Shown: one piece after another, positions 24,865-39,800 of the stretch
How positions within the stretch are numbered: the stretch's first letter is position 1
Layout of the letters: every line of letters starts with the position of its first letter
NCBI RefSeq assembly: GCF_004210375.1
Contig: NC_134835.1
Coordinates: 71,702,447-71,766,446, forward strand
Origin: Tachypleus tridentatus
Lineage: Eukaryota > Arthropoda > Merostomata > Xiphosura > Limulidae
Length of the DNA stretch: 64,000 bases
Direction: 5' to 3'
Position numbers and translations under genes: made by a program
Notes under the pieces: generated by a model
The model's database searches: none
The model's input: only the letters and a program-made list of their open reading frames with translations
What the model was told of the DNA's origin: nothing

Positions 24865-27800
24865 CGCATTCATACTGTATTAAAGAGAAAAGTGTGCTAC
24901 AGCTCAATATGTTGTATCTTTTAACATCTTGCGGTTTCTAAAAACAAATAAATTTTCAATAAATATTTATTATGGGAGAAACAAATTGGCCAAACATGCT
25001 CACATTGGACTAGAAACCACCTAAAATTCAGTGGAACTACTGATTACAATGAAATTTACCTTGAGAGATTGTGCAAGATGTTGAGCTCCTAGGGGTAAAG
25101 AATGGGATGTTAAAGGATAAAAAACAGTTGTGGAAGAGGTCATGGTACCAGAACGATAAAAACAAGTAACCAAAGAATAAAAGGTTGAATGTGGTCTCAC
25201 AGAGTCCATACATTATTCCAAAAACTCTGTGAAACTTCAAAAACAAACCAATGGATAAAAAGGGGTCATTTGCTCTATCTGTACAGTTTTTTTTATTGAA
25301 ATCGTCACCTCACAAACCATAAATCACGATAGCTGACGATTGTACGTTAAAATTTTATAGTATAATTAAATACTGAAGGTAAGCGATTGAAACATTCACT
25401 CACGATACCTACACCAAATATATTTTGTGGTATTTACGTGTGAAACTGAAACCAGCAATTAAATAATTAAGTTCACAAAACAGAAAATCTTTAGAAAGTG
25501 TAAATTTTGTTTGATTTAAGGAAATTCGGCCACAAAAAAAGGATGTTGACTTAGCTGTAGTTGTTTCCTTTCGAAACTTAATAGTAAATTAACAAATAAT
25601 CGACGATATATATATAAAAGGGCAGTTGGTGACTAGATAATTTTAAATGCCTACACTTGACGGTTAAACTGCAGCTGAGTTTACACAAACTATCAAACTG
25701 AATTGTATTCAGATTTTAGAGAATAAACTAAATAAAGATAAACGTTTTTTCTAGAGTGTAGCAAGATTACAGTTATAACATCCGCGAATCACAGCGACTA
25801 CCATATCTTTTTACCTGTAACTTCTATTCAATAAAGAAGATATAATCTAAGTGATTAATGAGCTGAAATGTGAATTCAAGGGTCCAATAATTTCATTTTT
25901 GGGATCGTGGGTGCGCTATAAGACTGTTGCCGTATGTTGTTGTTTTCTTGAATTCCGCGCAGAGCTTGTCGAGAACTTTCGTCACAAGACAATCCTAACT
26001 ATGAAGTGATGCACTAAATGGAAAGCAGCAAATAAACGCCACTCACTGTCAACTCGTGAGCTACTTTAATCTATTAGTGTTACTTGACTGTTACTCGTAT
26101 AATGCACGCACGGCTCTAAAATGTGGAACGCTATCATGTTATCCATTTAGCAATAACTGTCTGGTATGCTGGTTACTTGGACGCGCTTTAACTCGCGTTT
26201 TAACAGTGGCGGCCAAATCACTTTATTCGATTAGAGTAACACAATAATTGGCGGTGGGCGCTTTTGACCAAGTGTTTCTCCTATTCTCTATGTTTATAAT
26301 TAGTGATAACTGGCACAGATAACCCTTAAGTAGTTCTACATGAATATCCAAAGCAAACAAATAAACGTGAGAAATACCATTTGTCTAGAACACAACGGAG
26401 CTCTTTCTATGTTATGTTTGTTGATGTGTATCCTCATCTATTATTTACTAAGAGCGTAGAAAACTTTAGTGATTATTTATGTGTAAACAAACTTAACCTC
26501 ATATGTGCCAATTAAGTGGACAATGTTGCTTTGGTTTGTTTGTTAAGTACAACGCTTCACAATGAGTTATCTGCACTATCGCTACCACGAGCATCAAAAC
26601 ACAATTTTTAGCGGTGTTAAGACATCAAAGTTGCTACTGAGCCACTACTTTGGAAGTAATGCTTTTTACCATTATAAAGTTACTCAGTAATTAAAAAAGA
26701 TATATATATACACTTATACAAAGGTATTTGAAAGTTTTAAAATCATTATGTGATAAAAAGAAGTTTTCTACCTTATAATGAAAGAGCCTAAGAATCGCCC
26801 CAAACCGATCGATTGGTTGCGGAGATTTGGAAACAAATGTGAGATCATCCACCTTGAAAGCACGTGTGAAGTCTATGATGGCCTCCCTTTCATCAGTCCA
26901 GGACAAGAATGATGCTCCAATGTCTGCTTCCTCCATGGTTAAAATAAGTAAATTTAAAAGTATTAATCTTTTTTTGTGTTGGATAAAAGAAATAGTAGAT
27001 GTTAATTAGTTCTCCCTTTAGATATATGATGAATACGTCTAGCAAATAACTCATACAAGTAGTAACTTTAGTGTTTTAAACCCGTCCAACGCCTAGTAAT
27101 TTTTTTGGTCAAGTTCTATAATGAGCTACACGTGTTTAAATATTGTGTGTATCATGTGACGTATAGAAAAGTTAGTAGCACTTTACAAGAACTATTTTGC
27201 ACGTTAGTTGCTCTTGGAACAATTTCTTTCGTCAGCAGTCACATCCAGTCACGAGCCATGATTACTCACTATTGCAATTTCCATTGTAGTAAGATCAGTT
27301 TGGGACCACACATCTTTAGAACCTTTCCACTAAACCTCCATTTCATATGTAAATATCATCTTCAAAGATCACATTTAATCTTACTAAAGTCACAAAAGTC
27401 GAGGGTTAATCATATGTGTGTTCGGATGACATTTACTCTAATTCCGGCTCACTCTGTTTATGATGGTGACAACGTTATTACAAAAGTTTCCAGATCCTTT
27501 GAGAAGATAGGCTCTATTTCGTTGCAATATGATTCAATATTGAAATAAGTACCTTATTCCATCTAGGGTTAGAGTTGATTTAAAAGTCTGTTGCTGTCCT
27601 AATTGCTCTTTTCTAGGATTTTTTTCTTCCATTAAAAATAGGAAAATTTACTTTCTTCCAGATGTTATTTTCTCTAGTTTTAACAACTCGTTTTGTGAAT
27701 ATTTTTTTCATTGGGGTTCTTTATGTACCTCAACATTGCACTTATGAATGCCATGAAATCGCCAAAAACTAAATATATAAGTGGTATGCATGTCACATGT

Positions 27801-30800
27801 GATTCCACTGTTCACATCTGCAGCGAACGCTGCTGTATTAACGTATATAGATGGTTCAGATCTATATACAGTGCAATTAATCCTCTGTAAAAGTTACAAT
27901 GTCTTATTATCATCAAAGGATTGCCATTCTAGTATAAGCCTGTCAAACGCTTGGTGTAGTTTTTCTGGTTAGAACAGTTTTTATGGTCTCATTAAATATG
28001 GGCATCTGAAAATATTGAAGCAAATGTAGTTTGAGCGCTGCTGTTTCTTAAAAAATTAAAATGTTATAAGGAGCAATAAGTTACCAAAGCTTTGCAAATA
28101 AATTAGAAAAACTACGAAGCAATAAACATAAGTAGCTTATTCATTCAATGAAATATATTGTATTATCAACTAGTTGCTGAAAAGTAATTTTAAGTAAACG
28201 TATAATTGTTTCGTTAACTAATACGTGTTAATATATTTTTATAGAAATGTATAAAACTGTGTGTGCTGCTTTTTCGATTAATTGCTCAGTTGAAATCAGC
28301 AACGTTTGTTAAAAATGTGAAACTGATTTCGGCAAATCCAATTGTACCCATCACCTTGTTATAACTTACATCAGACAACAAACAAAGACATGTCAAGGTT
28401 ATCTTTTCTAACTATTACTTACGTACTAAAAATTAAATATGGAACCCAGTCTATCATTCGATTTACTACTTAGCACTGAGTTATGCCAGTTCAAGGAATT
28501 CTGTCTCTCAACACTAAATCTGGACAAAGGAAATGTGAAAAATAAAGACTTGGTTAAATATAATGATACAGTTTGGTCTTTTGAGATGTATTTTATTTCG
28601 CAACGATATCACATTTAATAAAGAAACCAAATGATAGATTAGGCTTCATAAAGACCAAGGATATCACGCCTCTAGTGTAAATAGTGTATTTGTGGTTGAT
28701 TAGCTATAGATTATTTAAAGATGTTTCTCAAAATTATTTTAAAGATCAATATTTTATATTAAAGAATAATTTTGATCAGCAATAGATAACAAAATTAATT
28801 AAAAGAAAACAGAAAAAACATGGTTAAATTCATATAGAGTTTATACAGATAAAAACAGCGTTTAACATACATCTCTGAAAATCATATTTAGACATAAACA
28901 TTTATCTGATTATTCAAACACTCCACCACCCGATAGTTCAGTTACTTCTGTTTAAAGTGTTACGTTTGTCCATAAATGAGGTTTTATCATTATCTATTCT
29001 ATATTAGACAACCGATTAACCATAAGAAATAATTAATATTAACCGTTATTAGAGAAGCCTTGTTTGTCCATAAATAGGTTCTAGTATTACTTACTTTTGT
29101 GCTAAGAAGACCCACCAGTCCATTCCAACTCCCATTGGAGGTTTTAGAACCATGTAAAATAGGCAATGCTTGTAATGTGTATCTGGAAAAGTGCAAAATA
29201 TAAATAAAGATATTGTATATTAATTTAAGTTTAATTTCACCCTTGATAAGCCAGTTGCAAAAAAATTATGAATATGTATTTGCAGAAAAATATATATTTG
29301 TATTTCCAATGTCATAAATTCGCAAATACACACAACGAATCAACCATTTGTAGGTCTATTGGTACCTAAATGAACAGTATTCATGATTAAGTACATGCGA
29401 TTAGTTCGGTAGTAGTCTTACAAATAATATTTTAAAAATATGCTTTTTGAGCTATGAAATATTGAATCCATCCATATAAGACAGTTTCCTTCTTTCTATA
29501 AGTTGTAAAGTAGCCACCCAGTGGCTCAGCAATGTTTGCAGACTTTCAACGCTAGAAACCGGATTTAGGTACCCGTTTCAGGCAGAGAACAAATAGTTCA
29601 TCGTGTAGCTTTGTGTTTAATTTACAAACAAACAAAAAAGTTATGAAGTAATCGTTAAGCGTAGAGAAGAATACATAAACGTAAAATATAAAAATAGAAT
29701 TTTGAAAATGTTTATTTTGAATTTCGCGCAAAGCTACACGAGGGTTATCTGCGCTAGCCGTCCCCACTTTTGCAGTGTAAAACTAGAGGGAAGGCAGCTA
29801 ATCATCACCACCCACCACCAACTCTTGGGCTACTCTTTTACCAACGAATAGTGGGATTGACCGACACATTATAACGCCCATACGGCTGAAAAAGCTTTTG
29901 AAAGGGAAATAGTTTTAAATATAAGAAAATTGTAATTTGTAGTGACAAATATGAAGTTGTATTTAACGAAAGAACTTAATATATTAAAAATTATTAGTAA
30001 AAGTATTGATTCGCTAAAATATTATGCTTATTTAGTACTATTGTTTATAAACATACAAGAAAAGTGCAATTTGTATAATAAAATGAACTGTAAAATATTA
30101 TAATATTAGAAATAAATTGCAGTTGATCTCTAAGTCTTATGCTGCACTTGATTTGGATATATTTAATATTGCATTAATCAGCTTTATAAGACAGGCCACT
30201 ATGATTACTGCATAATCACCAATATGCAACATTTATTACAAGGATCGCGAGTTCAATTACTCTACCGAACATGTTTATCCTTTCATCCGTGCGAGCGTTA
30301 TAATCTATGGTCAATTCCACTTTTCATTAATAAAAGATAAGCCCACAATTTGGCTGTTGGTGATGATGACTAGCTTTCTTCCTTCTAATCTATCACTGCT
30401 AAATTAGAGACAGCTAACACAGGTAACCGTCGTGTCACAGTTATCGTCACAATGTCCTACTGAAACCATATAATTAAAGTTTTCAAGGAACTTACAATTA
30501 CAAAAAATATAAACTTACTTAAAATCAGCAAAAACTGACAAGGCATCAAGTATTTCGACCACCATATCTGTAAGTGGATGCGATACATAATCCTATGGAA
30601 GAGACAATAGTAATAATATTACACAATTTGTGTGTTTATACGTTAGGGTTAATCATAAAAAATTATCTTCAACTATAACTATTATAGTTATAATATAATA
30701 AACTAATACGTGTTAATATATTTTTATAGAAATGTATAAAACTGTGTGTGTTGCTTTTTTCGATTAATTGCTCAGTTGAAATCAGCAACGTTTCTTAAAA

Positions 30801-33800
30801 ATGTGAAAAAATAAGTAAACCGCCATTAAAACAATCATATCCAACAACGTTGCACTAGACAGATTAACAAGACGTTAATACATTGTCTTATTCAGGACGA
30901 CGTCATGGATATCATGGATATTTTTCCAGTTTTCTTGTTTCATGAGTTGAGGCAATTAAGAACACAACGCTCAACGAATCTTGTTTAAAATAATCCATCA
31001 TAAACTTGGCAGGATAGATGACATAATTCTGGTCATTTATGTAACAGCTACAAATCATACAACAAGAGCCAATGTTACGCCAGTATGTATTATTGAAGAA
31101 TATAGTAGTAATGCATTTGCACTGGTGAATCTCTCATACCATAGCCAAACCGCCATTAAAACAATCATATCCAACAACGTTGCACTAGACAGATTAATCA
31201 AGTCTTCTCTCCAAAATTAATCTGTAAATTATTGGTAGACGTGTTTTTAGAGTAACTTGCACACGACGTTGTTGTCAGTTCTGGTAATTTGTGTAGAAGT
31301 CCAGACATATTTAACGTTCATCTGTGTGGCTGATAATAGTTATTCTTTGCTACCGCTTTCGCCAAGTCTCAACGTTTTAGTCTAATAATAGATAATCTCT
31401 TTAGTGCTTCCATGGACAAGGTACTTGATGCTTCCAAACAGACACGTTGTGCTGATATTTCTATGGATAAGGTTATTGGTACTTTCTATCTGTTATGCTG
31501 TGGTGATGCTTCCTGTGCTGATACTTCGTTGGACAAGGTTCTTGGTACTTCCTAACAGTCATGCTATGCTAATGATATCAATCAATATATGGCTTCCTAA
31601 TCTTCCATAATCTTGTCTAAACTGCTTATCTAGCATATAATCCAGTGATGTTTTAGCAGGTCCACAATATTCTCAAAATGCCTCAAGATGTACAAATATT
31701 GCATGCCATTTTTATTTGGGTTTGTCTTCTTTATAATAACTTATTAGTTCTAATGGTCTATATTTCAAGTCCATGACTAAAGAGTAAGTCTCTGGATATA
31801 TAATGTTAAATAAATTAGGTTTCAAAACCTGAATTAGGCAGGCACGAATAGTTCATTGTGTGGTTTGTGCTTAACAGCAAGAAAACAAATTATATTTTAA
31901 TCAGAAACTTCTTTTTACATCCAACAGGTAGCGTCACAAGCTTATGAAACTAACACAACATTGAAACGAGCACCAAAAAGTGTCAGTATGTGAGCACATA
32001 TTGATGAGATGAGTATTCAAACTTGGTGATACACGTTAAGTACATGGAACAGTCTTACACTTTCATATTAAAACGTCTCAAAGCTACTGACATACTGATT
32101 TTTACCACTTTTGCTTTTCAATGTAAAGTACTACATTTCACTTTACAAATGAAACATAAATACAAAACTAGAAAAAAGTCGATATTTTTAATTAGGTTTA
32201 TTTAACTACATCGCACACAGGTTTTATAAAGCGCGGTAGTCTACCCTTCACAAAAGAACTTAGACAGACATTTAACTCTAGATTTTAAATTTTCATTGCT
32301 TCATGGTCAGTGAATTCTACCACAAGATGTGTTCATTATGAATACGCGACTTGAGAGGAATGTCAGTTAAACACAAATACAAGACACTGAGTTTAATACT
32401 TATACCTGCTCTTATAACGTTTTGAAGGTGAAATGTAAGTGTATGACATAAATTAGTTGTAAATTGTATCAAACTGTTTGTAAAATTTAGTCTGTAATTA
32501 TAAGTTAAATACTTTTATATTTAGTATCAAGGGCCCAGCATGACCAGGTGATTAAGGTGCTCGACTCGTAATCCGAGTGTTGCGGGTTTGAATCCCCGTC
32601 ACACCAAACATGCTCGTTCCTTTCATTTGTAGGGGCGTTGTAGTGTTACAGTCAATCCCACTATTATTTGATAAAAGAGTAGCCCAGGAGATGGTTGTGG
32701 GTGGTAATGACTACTGCCTTCCCTCTGGTCTTACACTGCTAAATTAGGGACGGCTAGCGCAGATAGCCCTCGTACAGCTTCGCGCGAAATTCAGAACCTT
32801 GATAGCAAGATACGTAAACCCTCTACATTTCGCTTTTCTGGGGGTTATGGCTAAGAATTTTATTTCTAAAAGTATTAAGAATAATCGATGAAATTTTATT
32901 GTTGTTTTAACGCAAAGCTAGACAATGAGTTATCTCCAATCTGTCCACCACGAGGACTTGAACACCGATTGTAAATCCTTATATTTACCATTGATCCACT
33001 GGAGAACTTTCTCATAATAATCTTTGTGAAGTACTATTTAGCAACGTATGTTTTACAGTTATAGACTTATGGTAGCCCCCAGTGGCTCAACGGTGTGTCT
33101 GCGGAATTACAGTACTAAAAATAGGGTTTTGATACCCGTGGTGGGTAGAGCACATATAACCCATTCTGTAGCTTTGTGCTTAACTCAAAAACAACAACAA
33201 CATATAGTTGGTCTTCTAACTTATTATATTAGTCTAAACGTTAATACGGCGGTATGTCTTTGGACTTACATCACTAAAAACCTGGTTTCGATACCCGTGG
33301 TGGGCAGAGCACAGAAAACCCTTTGTGTAGCTTTTCGCTTAAAAATAACATACATTACACTATGTAACAAAATTTTTACTTTTTTTTGTTCCTGGGCAGA
33401 AAATTGTACTTCCCGATTGCTTATGCCTAAAGTAAATGGAAAAGACATGTTATTATCTAAGATTTTGCTTCTGTGATCTGGGAGTGTATAACAAAAACAT
33501 CATGGGAGATTTTATTGGGGGGCTGATACGTGAAAGTGATTTACATTACAGTCGCAAATTTCGAAAAACTACTCACTCCTAAACATTTTTGTTCATTTTT
33601 ATAACTTTAGTATAAATACATGTAAATCTTGATTGATACGTTGTTTTATTCAGACCTTATGTAAATGAAAATGTGCAAATTTGCCCGTTTTTACGTAGAA
33701 AATAGGTTAATTTCTAAATTTCATTATCCAGGTCACAAAAGCAAAGTTTGAAGGGAATAATGGCCATTTTCTGTACTTTTACAACATAAGCAATTAAGAA

Positions 33801-36800
33801 ATAACACATACTATCCAGGAACAAAATTTGTGTTACATAGTGTTATTGAACGAAATCTATTTAAAAAATACAATACTCGTCGTTTTATTCTGCGGGCGAC
33901 AAATCTACCAGTGTGTGGCTTCTATGACATTCAAGTCGCAATTATCCACATTTTACTTTCGTGCCATAACTGTGAATGCCAGCGGCGCCACCATGTTCAT
34001 CATATTTCATCTCGTGGTTTACCCCTGTCGTTAGACAGTGTTACTATTGTTAATGGCACTGTCCATATTAATCATGGTTTTATTTTTTTTTTTGTGGGTT
34101 GTCGGCTTTGTATTTCTATTTAAGTTTTAAACCTTGTTTCATATCACAGGGAACATTTTAATTTAGTTTATTTCAACACACACTTCCCCACGGGCACAGC
34201 AGTATGTCTGTGGACTTATAATGCAAAACACAGACAGCCCATTGTATAACTTTAACTACAAACAACTTATTTTTATTTTCATATTTTTGAATTCCTTTTT
34301 GATTATTTACTCTTTTTACTAAACTGTTTGCATAGATAACGTATGTGCTTCACGTCATGAAACACTAACAAACAAAAAACAGATACAATAGTGTGCGAAA
34401 TTTATTTGAAAGATACAGGATTGTGTGAAATATCATTGATAAATTCAATACTGTGTGAGATCTCTTTGATAAAGACAGAAAATTCTTCATATATTTTCTC
34501 CTAGTGGTTCAACATTCTTAGATATTTTAACTCTAAAAATCGAGTTTTGATGCCCGCTTTAGCCAGAGAATAGCTAACCCATTGTGAAGCATTGCGCTTA
34601 ACAACAAGTCTTATATGTTATTTATTTATATGGCATAATGTATACCTAAGATACAACAAAAGTGCTATCACACGTATCATTCCTATTATGGAGAGATTTC
34701 CACTGATGTCATGAGTCCTTTTCCAACTTCTCTCTGCCCGATATGGCCAAGTGGTTAAGACGCTCAACTAAGAGTCGTGGTTTCTAATCTACATCACACC
34801 AAACATGCTCCTCCTTTCAATTATAATGTGATGGTCAATCCCACTATTCGTTGGTAAAAGAGTAGCCCAAGAGTTGGCGATGGGTGGTGATGACTAGCTG
34901 CCTTCCCTTTAGTCTTACACTGCTAAAGTAGGGACGGCAAGCGCAGACAGCCCTCGTGTTGCTATGCGCGAAATTCAAAAAAACAAACAAACAAACCTGT
35001 TTCTCTCTTATGTATATACATCAGTACATTATCTGAACCTGGGTTATTTCTATCGTTTTAAGATTTTGTTTGTTACTTTAAAACTGGACCAGGTAATCTC
35101 ACTTCTGATGTTGCTGTAAAACTTAAAACTAGAAGCAAAATAAATCATAATCAAAAATATCTTGATAATTATGTAAATTTCTGTGAAAGGTAATAGAAAC
35201 AAAAAAATGTTTGCTCTCTACCTTTACCCTCAGACACATTTCTTAGGTTACAAAACTGTAGGAATCTGGCATAGACTGTGTTTATATCAGCGGGTCGCGG
35301 GTTTGAAACTGGATGTACTTTATAATATTACAGTTAATTCCACTTTTCTTTGATAACGAGTTGATGAAGGACGGTAGTGACTAGCTGCCTTCCTAGTGGT
35401 CTATTACTTCTAACTTAAGAATGGCTAGCGCAAATGTTCTCTAGTAGCTTTGCGCGAAATTTATCAAACAAACAATATAAAAATATAACATCTATAGAGA
35501 TCTTTTCATTTTATTCTTTGATCTATTAAACGTTAACTGTGTTTCGATTCATAATGTGAATCCACAGTAATTAATAAACCTTAATTAAAGGTGTAAAGTT
35601 GGTGTATTAATGATTTTATTATTTCAAACTGCTAACCGTCAACATCAAAGTCTCTTGAAAAAGTAAAGGGAGAAAAATCTTAATAAACACTATTATGACT
35701 TAGAAAGAAAACAGTTTCATAAATAACAAATTCTACCAATTATTAAGGAGCACACGTAACAGAATTCCCCAACTGTATGAAAGTTACAAAAGGTAACTTA
35801 CCGTTATGCCCCATTTTATTAGCTGTTAACAGCTTCACTTAGTTTATACAATTTTCTCATTTGTATTTTCTCCACTTTACCATGTGACAATTAAATGTTT
35901 TCAAATAATGCGATGGACTTTATTTACGAATCAAATATCATGAGCTGATTACTAGTCTCGCAAGTTTTAATGTTGTATTTCACTGCACAACAATTTTTTT
36001 GCTTCTTGAACAATGTTGGGTGTTCCTTATAGATTTTTTGCTGCTGATCACGAAAATCACATCCAAATTTGCCCATCATGTACTGTTTCATCGAAATCTT
36101 TACTTTCACCAGGACATTGTTACAATGGAAAAACGATATCAGAGCAACTGGAATCCGTCAATGCTTGCTGACTACTGTTGGATGCTGCAACGTGATGCAC
36201 CGGACATTGAATACAAACGAAAATCAGGAGCAAAACACTTTTAATTATGTCGAACTTAACAGCGCATTAGAAACATAAAAGCAAATTAGATACGTTTTGG
36301 CCGGTAAACAGTTAACTGTCTATTTCTCAGAGTTCCTGTGTGATGAAGCAAAACCAAAACTATATTTGTGCACACCCACCAGGTACCTGTCACAATCAGC
36401 AAAAACTGTTCAGGAAGCAAAACTTTTCAAACAAGTTGTTGCGCAGTGTTTTAATTTACAGAGTGCTAAATGATGTAGTGTAGAAATACTAAATTCAATC
36501 ATATTTCTTCTGATCCATGTAGTATCTTTTATACCATATTTACTTGGAACAAGAAACCATAGTAGTAATGTACTGACCAATAAGAAGTCCTGATAGAAGT
36601 CCCACAAAATTTCTCTCTGGTTAGACAAAGCATATGTCAAAGAGCAACACGAGGAATTCGATAGGCGATAACACGAACCTTCACAGTGACTCCTTACACT
36701 CATTTATGAGTAACCCTTTTTTGTCGAATATGACATTTAAACAAGATCGTCACTCGGATCATTTTCAATTAGTGTTCATGGAACAAATGTAGGCTTTAGT

Positions 36801-39800
36801 GAAGTGATTATTTAATCCTACTTACTGAAAAACACCTGTCTTAAAACAGTCGAATTTCAGCTTTGTCGAGCAAGTAGTAAATGTAAAGTCCTTCTTTTAA
36901 TCTTTTAGAAGTTTATAAGTCAAATCGCTTATTAGTCTGGTGATATTGTGTTTTTAGCGTGTGTGTTTGTGTTTTCTTATAGCAAAGCCACATTGGGCTA
37001 TCTGCTGAGCCCACCGAGGGAAATCGAACCCCTGATTTTAGCGTTGTAAATCCGTAGACTAGCTGTACTAGAGGGGGGTGGCGTTTTTTAAGCATTGTTA
37101 TTGTTGAGCGATTTAAAAAGTACAACGTTAGCAACATCTAAACACTCATCGTGTTAGAACATGACAAGAGTAGCATGATTCCAGTAATCAGATACTTAAT
37201 TCCGTATTTAGTGTTTAAGTACGATTCCTATTTATATAGTTAACGTTTTAAAACAGATTTCTAGAAAATTGTGTGTTTTACCAAAACCACACACAAGTAT
37301 GACAACCCATTAATGTGTCAAAGATTTAACTGACAATGTTTTAATAAAGTGTAATACGACGAATGTTTGTGCTCTTATAAGTAACTTGTAACTTCAAATA
37401 TAACCAAATGTTCTTACCGGATATTTCGCGCTTAATGTTCGTCCAGCTAACTTCATTGTTGGAGAGGCCAAGATGTTGTCTTTACATGTAAGATTGAAGC
37501 CAGTATTTGCGCTACACACAACTTTGAAGTGACCAGTTCCATTAGACTTCCATATTAATGATTTAATATGAACTTTTGGTAGTGACTGGAGAAAAAAGTT
37601 CAAACAAGTCATAAATTTATATAACACAAACTTTACTGAGGTCCTTTTTGCGTTGCTCATCTGAAGAGATAGGTATGACAGAGTTGTGATCTATAGCAAT
37701 TCTACTATATTCTCACTTTCTCTTTGAGAAACATATATATATGTCGGCTTTTCTCCAATAATAACTTTTTATGATATACAACCTTTCTTTGTACTTTCAG
37801 GAGTGTATTTATTTATGTTGTAAAGGAACGAAAAAGAGCATTGCTATGGATAATATTTAAAAAGTGTGGACGCTTTAAAATCCTCTCTCTCTAAATATAT
37901 ATAATCAAAACCTCCTTAGATGTAGTAAAAAAGTTCGACTAAAAAGGACTGAGTGCGCGATATAAAGGAATGAAACCGAAATTGGCGATCAAATTATAGA
38001 TGTATTTATAGCATTGATTAGAATTTTACAGGTCACATTTTTTGTTCAACTTGGGGCATGATAGTCAGTAAAACAAAAAACTAGGCCTAGCTAACTACTA
38101 AATGAATATTTGCTGCAAAATTATTGTCAATGCTGTAAGTGTAGCTATCACTTTAGCTGTCAATTTTGGTTTCATTTTTAAGTCGCACAATAAATATTTT
38201 TGACACACTTTTTCTTTCACAACTAAGGTGTATTTTTGTCAGATATCATGACTTTTTTCACCAACAAACCGCACCAAGTAAGAAAGTGACACTTGAAAGT
38301 AAATAACGTTAGCTTTATGATCGCAATTCCATTATTCGAAGCAGACGTAAACTTTACAGAACCAATCATATTCTTTAAAATATATTGTGATGGATTTTCA
38401 TCTTTAAAACAGCGTTAATGACCTTTCTTTTTTTATTGTAATGCCACAGAAAGTAGATTAACAGCTTCTTGTCCCTACTCGATTGCAAGCAGTACTCTTG
38501 TATCAAGCATCATTGTATTTGCTAATTGCTTAAGTTAATATTATGTAACGCTAAATGCTCCGTAATTAATAGAATTTCACAAGACTTAACAAACTTGTGC
38601 TTAAAAGTTGGCAACGAATAATAACCGTCCACTCCTATAATTATCTTGAAACGTTTGTGCTAGAAACTACTAATATAGTAATTCAGTAATTGTGTATTTG
38701 CACGTAGTTATACCTTATAGGTTTGTTGCTATTTCTTAGCCGTCTTTAATCTATATGATAAAAACTATGAGTGACTCACATTTACTTTTAGATGAAACTG
38801 AAATAAAATTTCAAATCAATAGCTCACGTGGCTTTTGGCGTAGGCGTGGACGAAAAATGTGTTTAAAATTGAGTTAATTTTTTTCAATACTTTTGCATGT
38901 ATGACTTATTTTTAGACTAAATTTGATACCTAACTGTAGGCTGTAATGATCTATCAGACTTGTAAAATCTGCATTAAAGGTAAATATGTTTTTCTATCAA
39001 GTTTCTGTACTTTTCAATGTGAATGCTTGTAGTTAAGTAGAAAGCTACACAAAGAGCTATCTGAGTTTCGCACACGACGGGTATTGAACACAGGTTTCTT
39101 TCGATACGAAAAAATTAAATAAAAGGATTGCCTTGAAATTTGATATTAACGTAATAATCTAGTAGAGAATATAACAAATAGGATTGTCAAAAAGGTCATA
39201 TGTACAGTTATTTTATTTGTTTGTTTTAGAGAAGAGCCATATTGAGTTATCTGCTGTGTCCACTGTATGAAATCGAGCCCCCGATTTCAATGTTGCAAGT
39301 CCCCAAACTTACCACTATCTAACTGGAAAATGATTTATTTTGTAATACTATTCTAATCTTCGTTTGAAAAGGATGAAACAAAAAATAATACACTAAAGCC
39401 AATTTTTTGAACAGAGTAAATAATAAGAGTTTTATTTTCTTTAGGGATTTGTCTAACATAGAGAGGTCTAACGTTTGAGGTCGTAAGTTTCACAGTTAGA
39501 CACATGTGAACAATGTGTACCAAAGTTTGTCATTCCATAAGCGCTCCGTGTTTCATTAAATTGTTGCAATGCACTCGTATCTTTATAAATTACGACTTTT
39601 CATCACCAAAATCAAGGGTTTGATGTTCGATTCCCCTCGGTGAACTCAGCAGATAGCTCGATGTGGCTTTGTTAAAAGAAAACACACACACTTTTCATCA
39701 CGAAAGTATAACAAATCAAAAGTTTTGTATACTTAAACTAATGTGTTTAGAGCTTTTTAAAGAATTACAACATTAAATGTCGTTATTCACACTTGCGTCA

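Noticed and set aside
25021..25246. Hydrophobic minus-strand frames near exon 8
   Set aside because: Lie within intron 7; exons 7 and 8 join correctly without them and give the expected S1-to-M1 transition.
27105..27548. 147-residue plus-strand open frame in IR intron 6
   Set aside because: Longest frame in the window, but no domain pattern, no start or splice context, and it is antisense within the intron. Kept out for lack of support.
33048..33476. 142-residue open frame, the second longest
   Set aside because: It is translated from two SINE-2 copies plus intron sequence.
35924..36109. Minus-strand frame as an extra IR exon in intron 4
   Set aside because: Composition is lysine-rich with no S1 motif, and adding it would not match the phases of exons 4 and 5.
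36410..36703. 97-residue minus-strand frame as an IR exon
   Set aside because: Hydrophobic stretch, but no family motif and no suitable splice sites joining exon 4 to exon 5.
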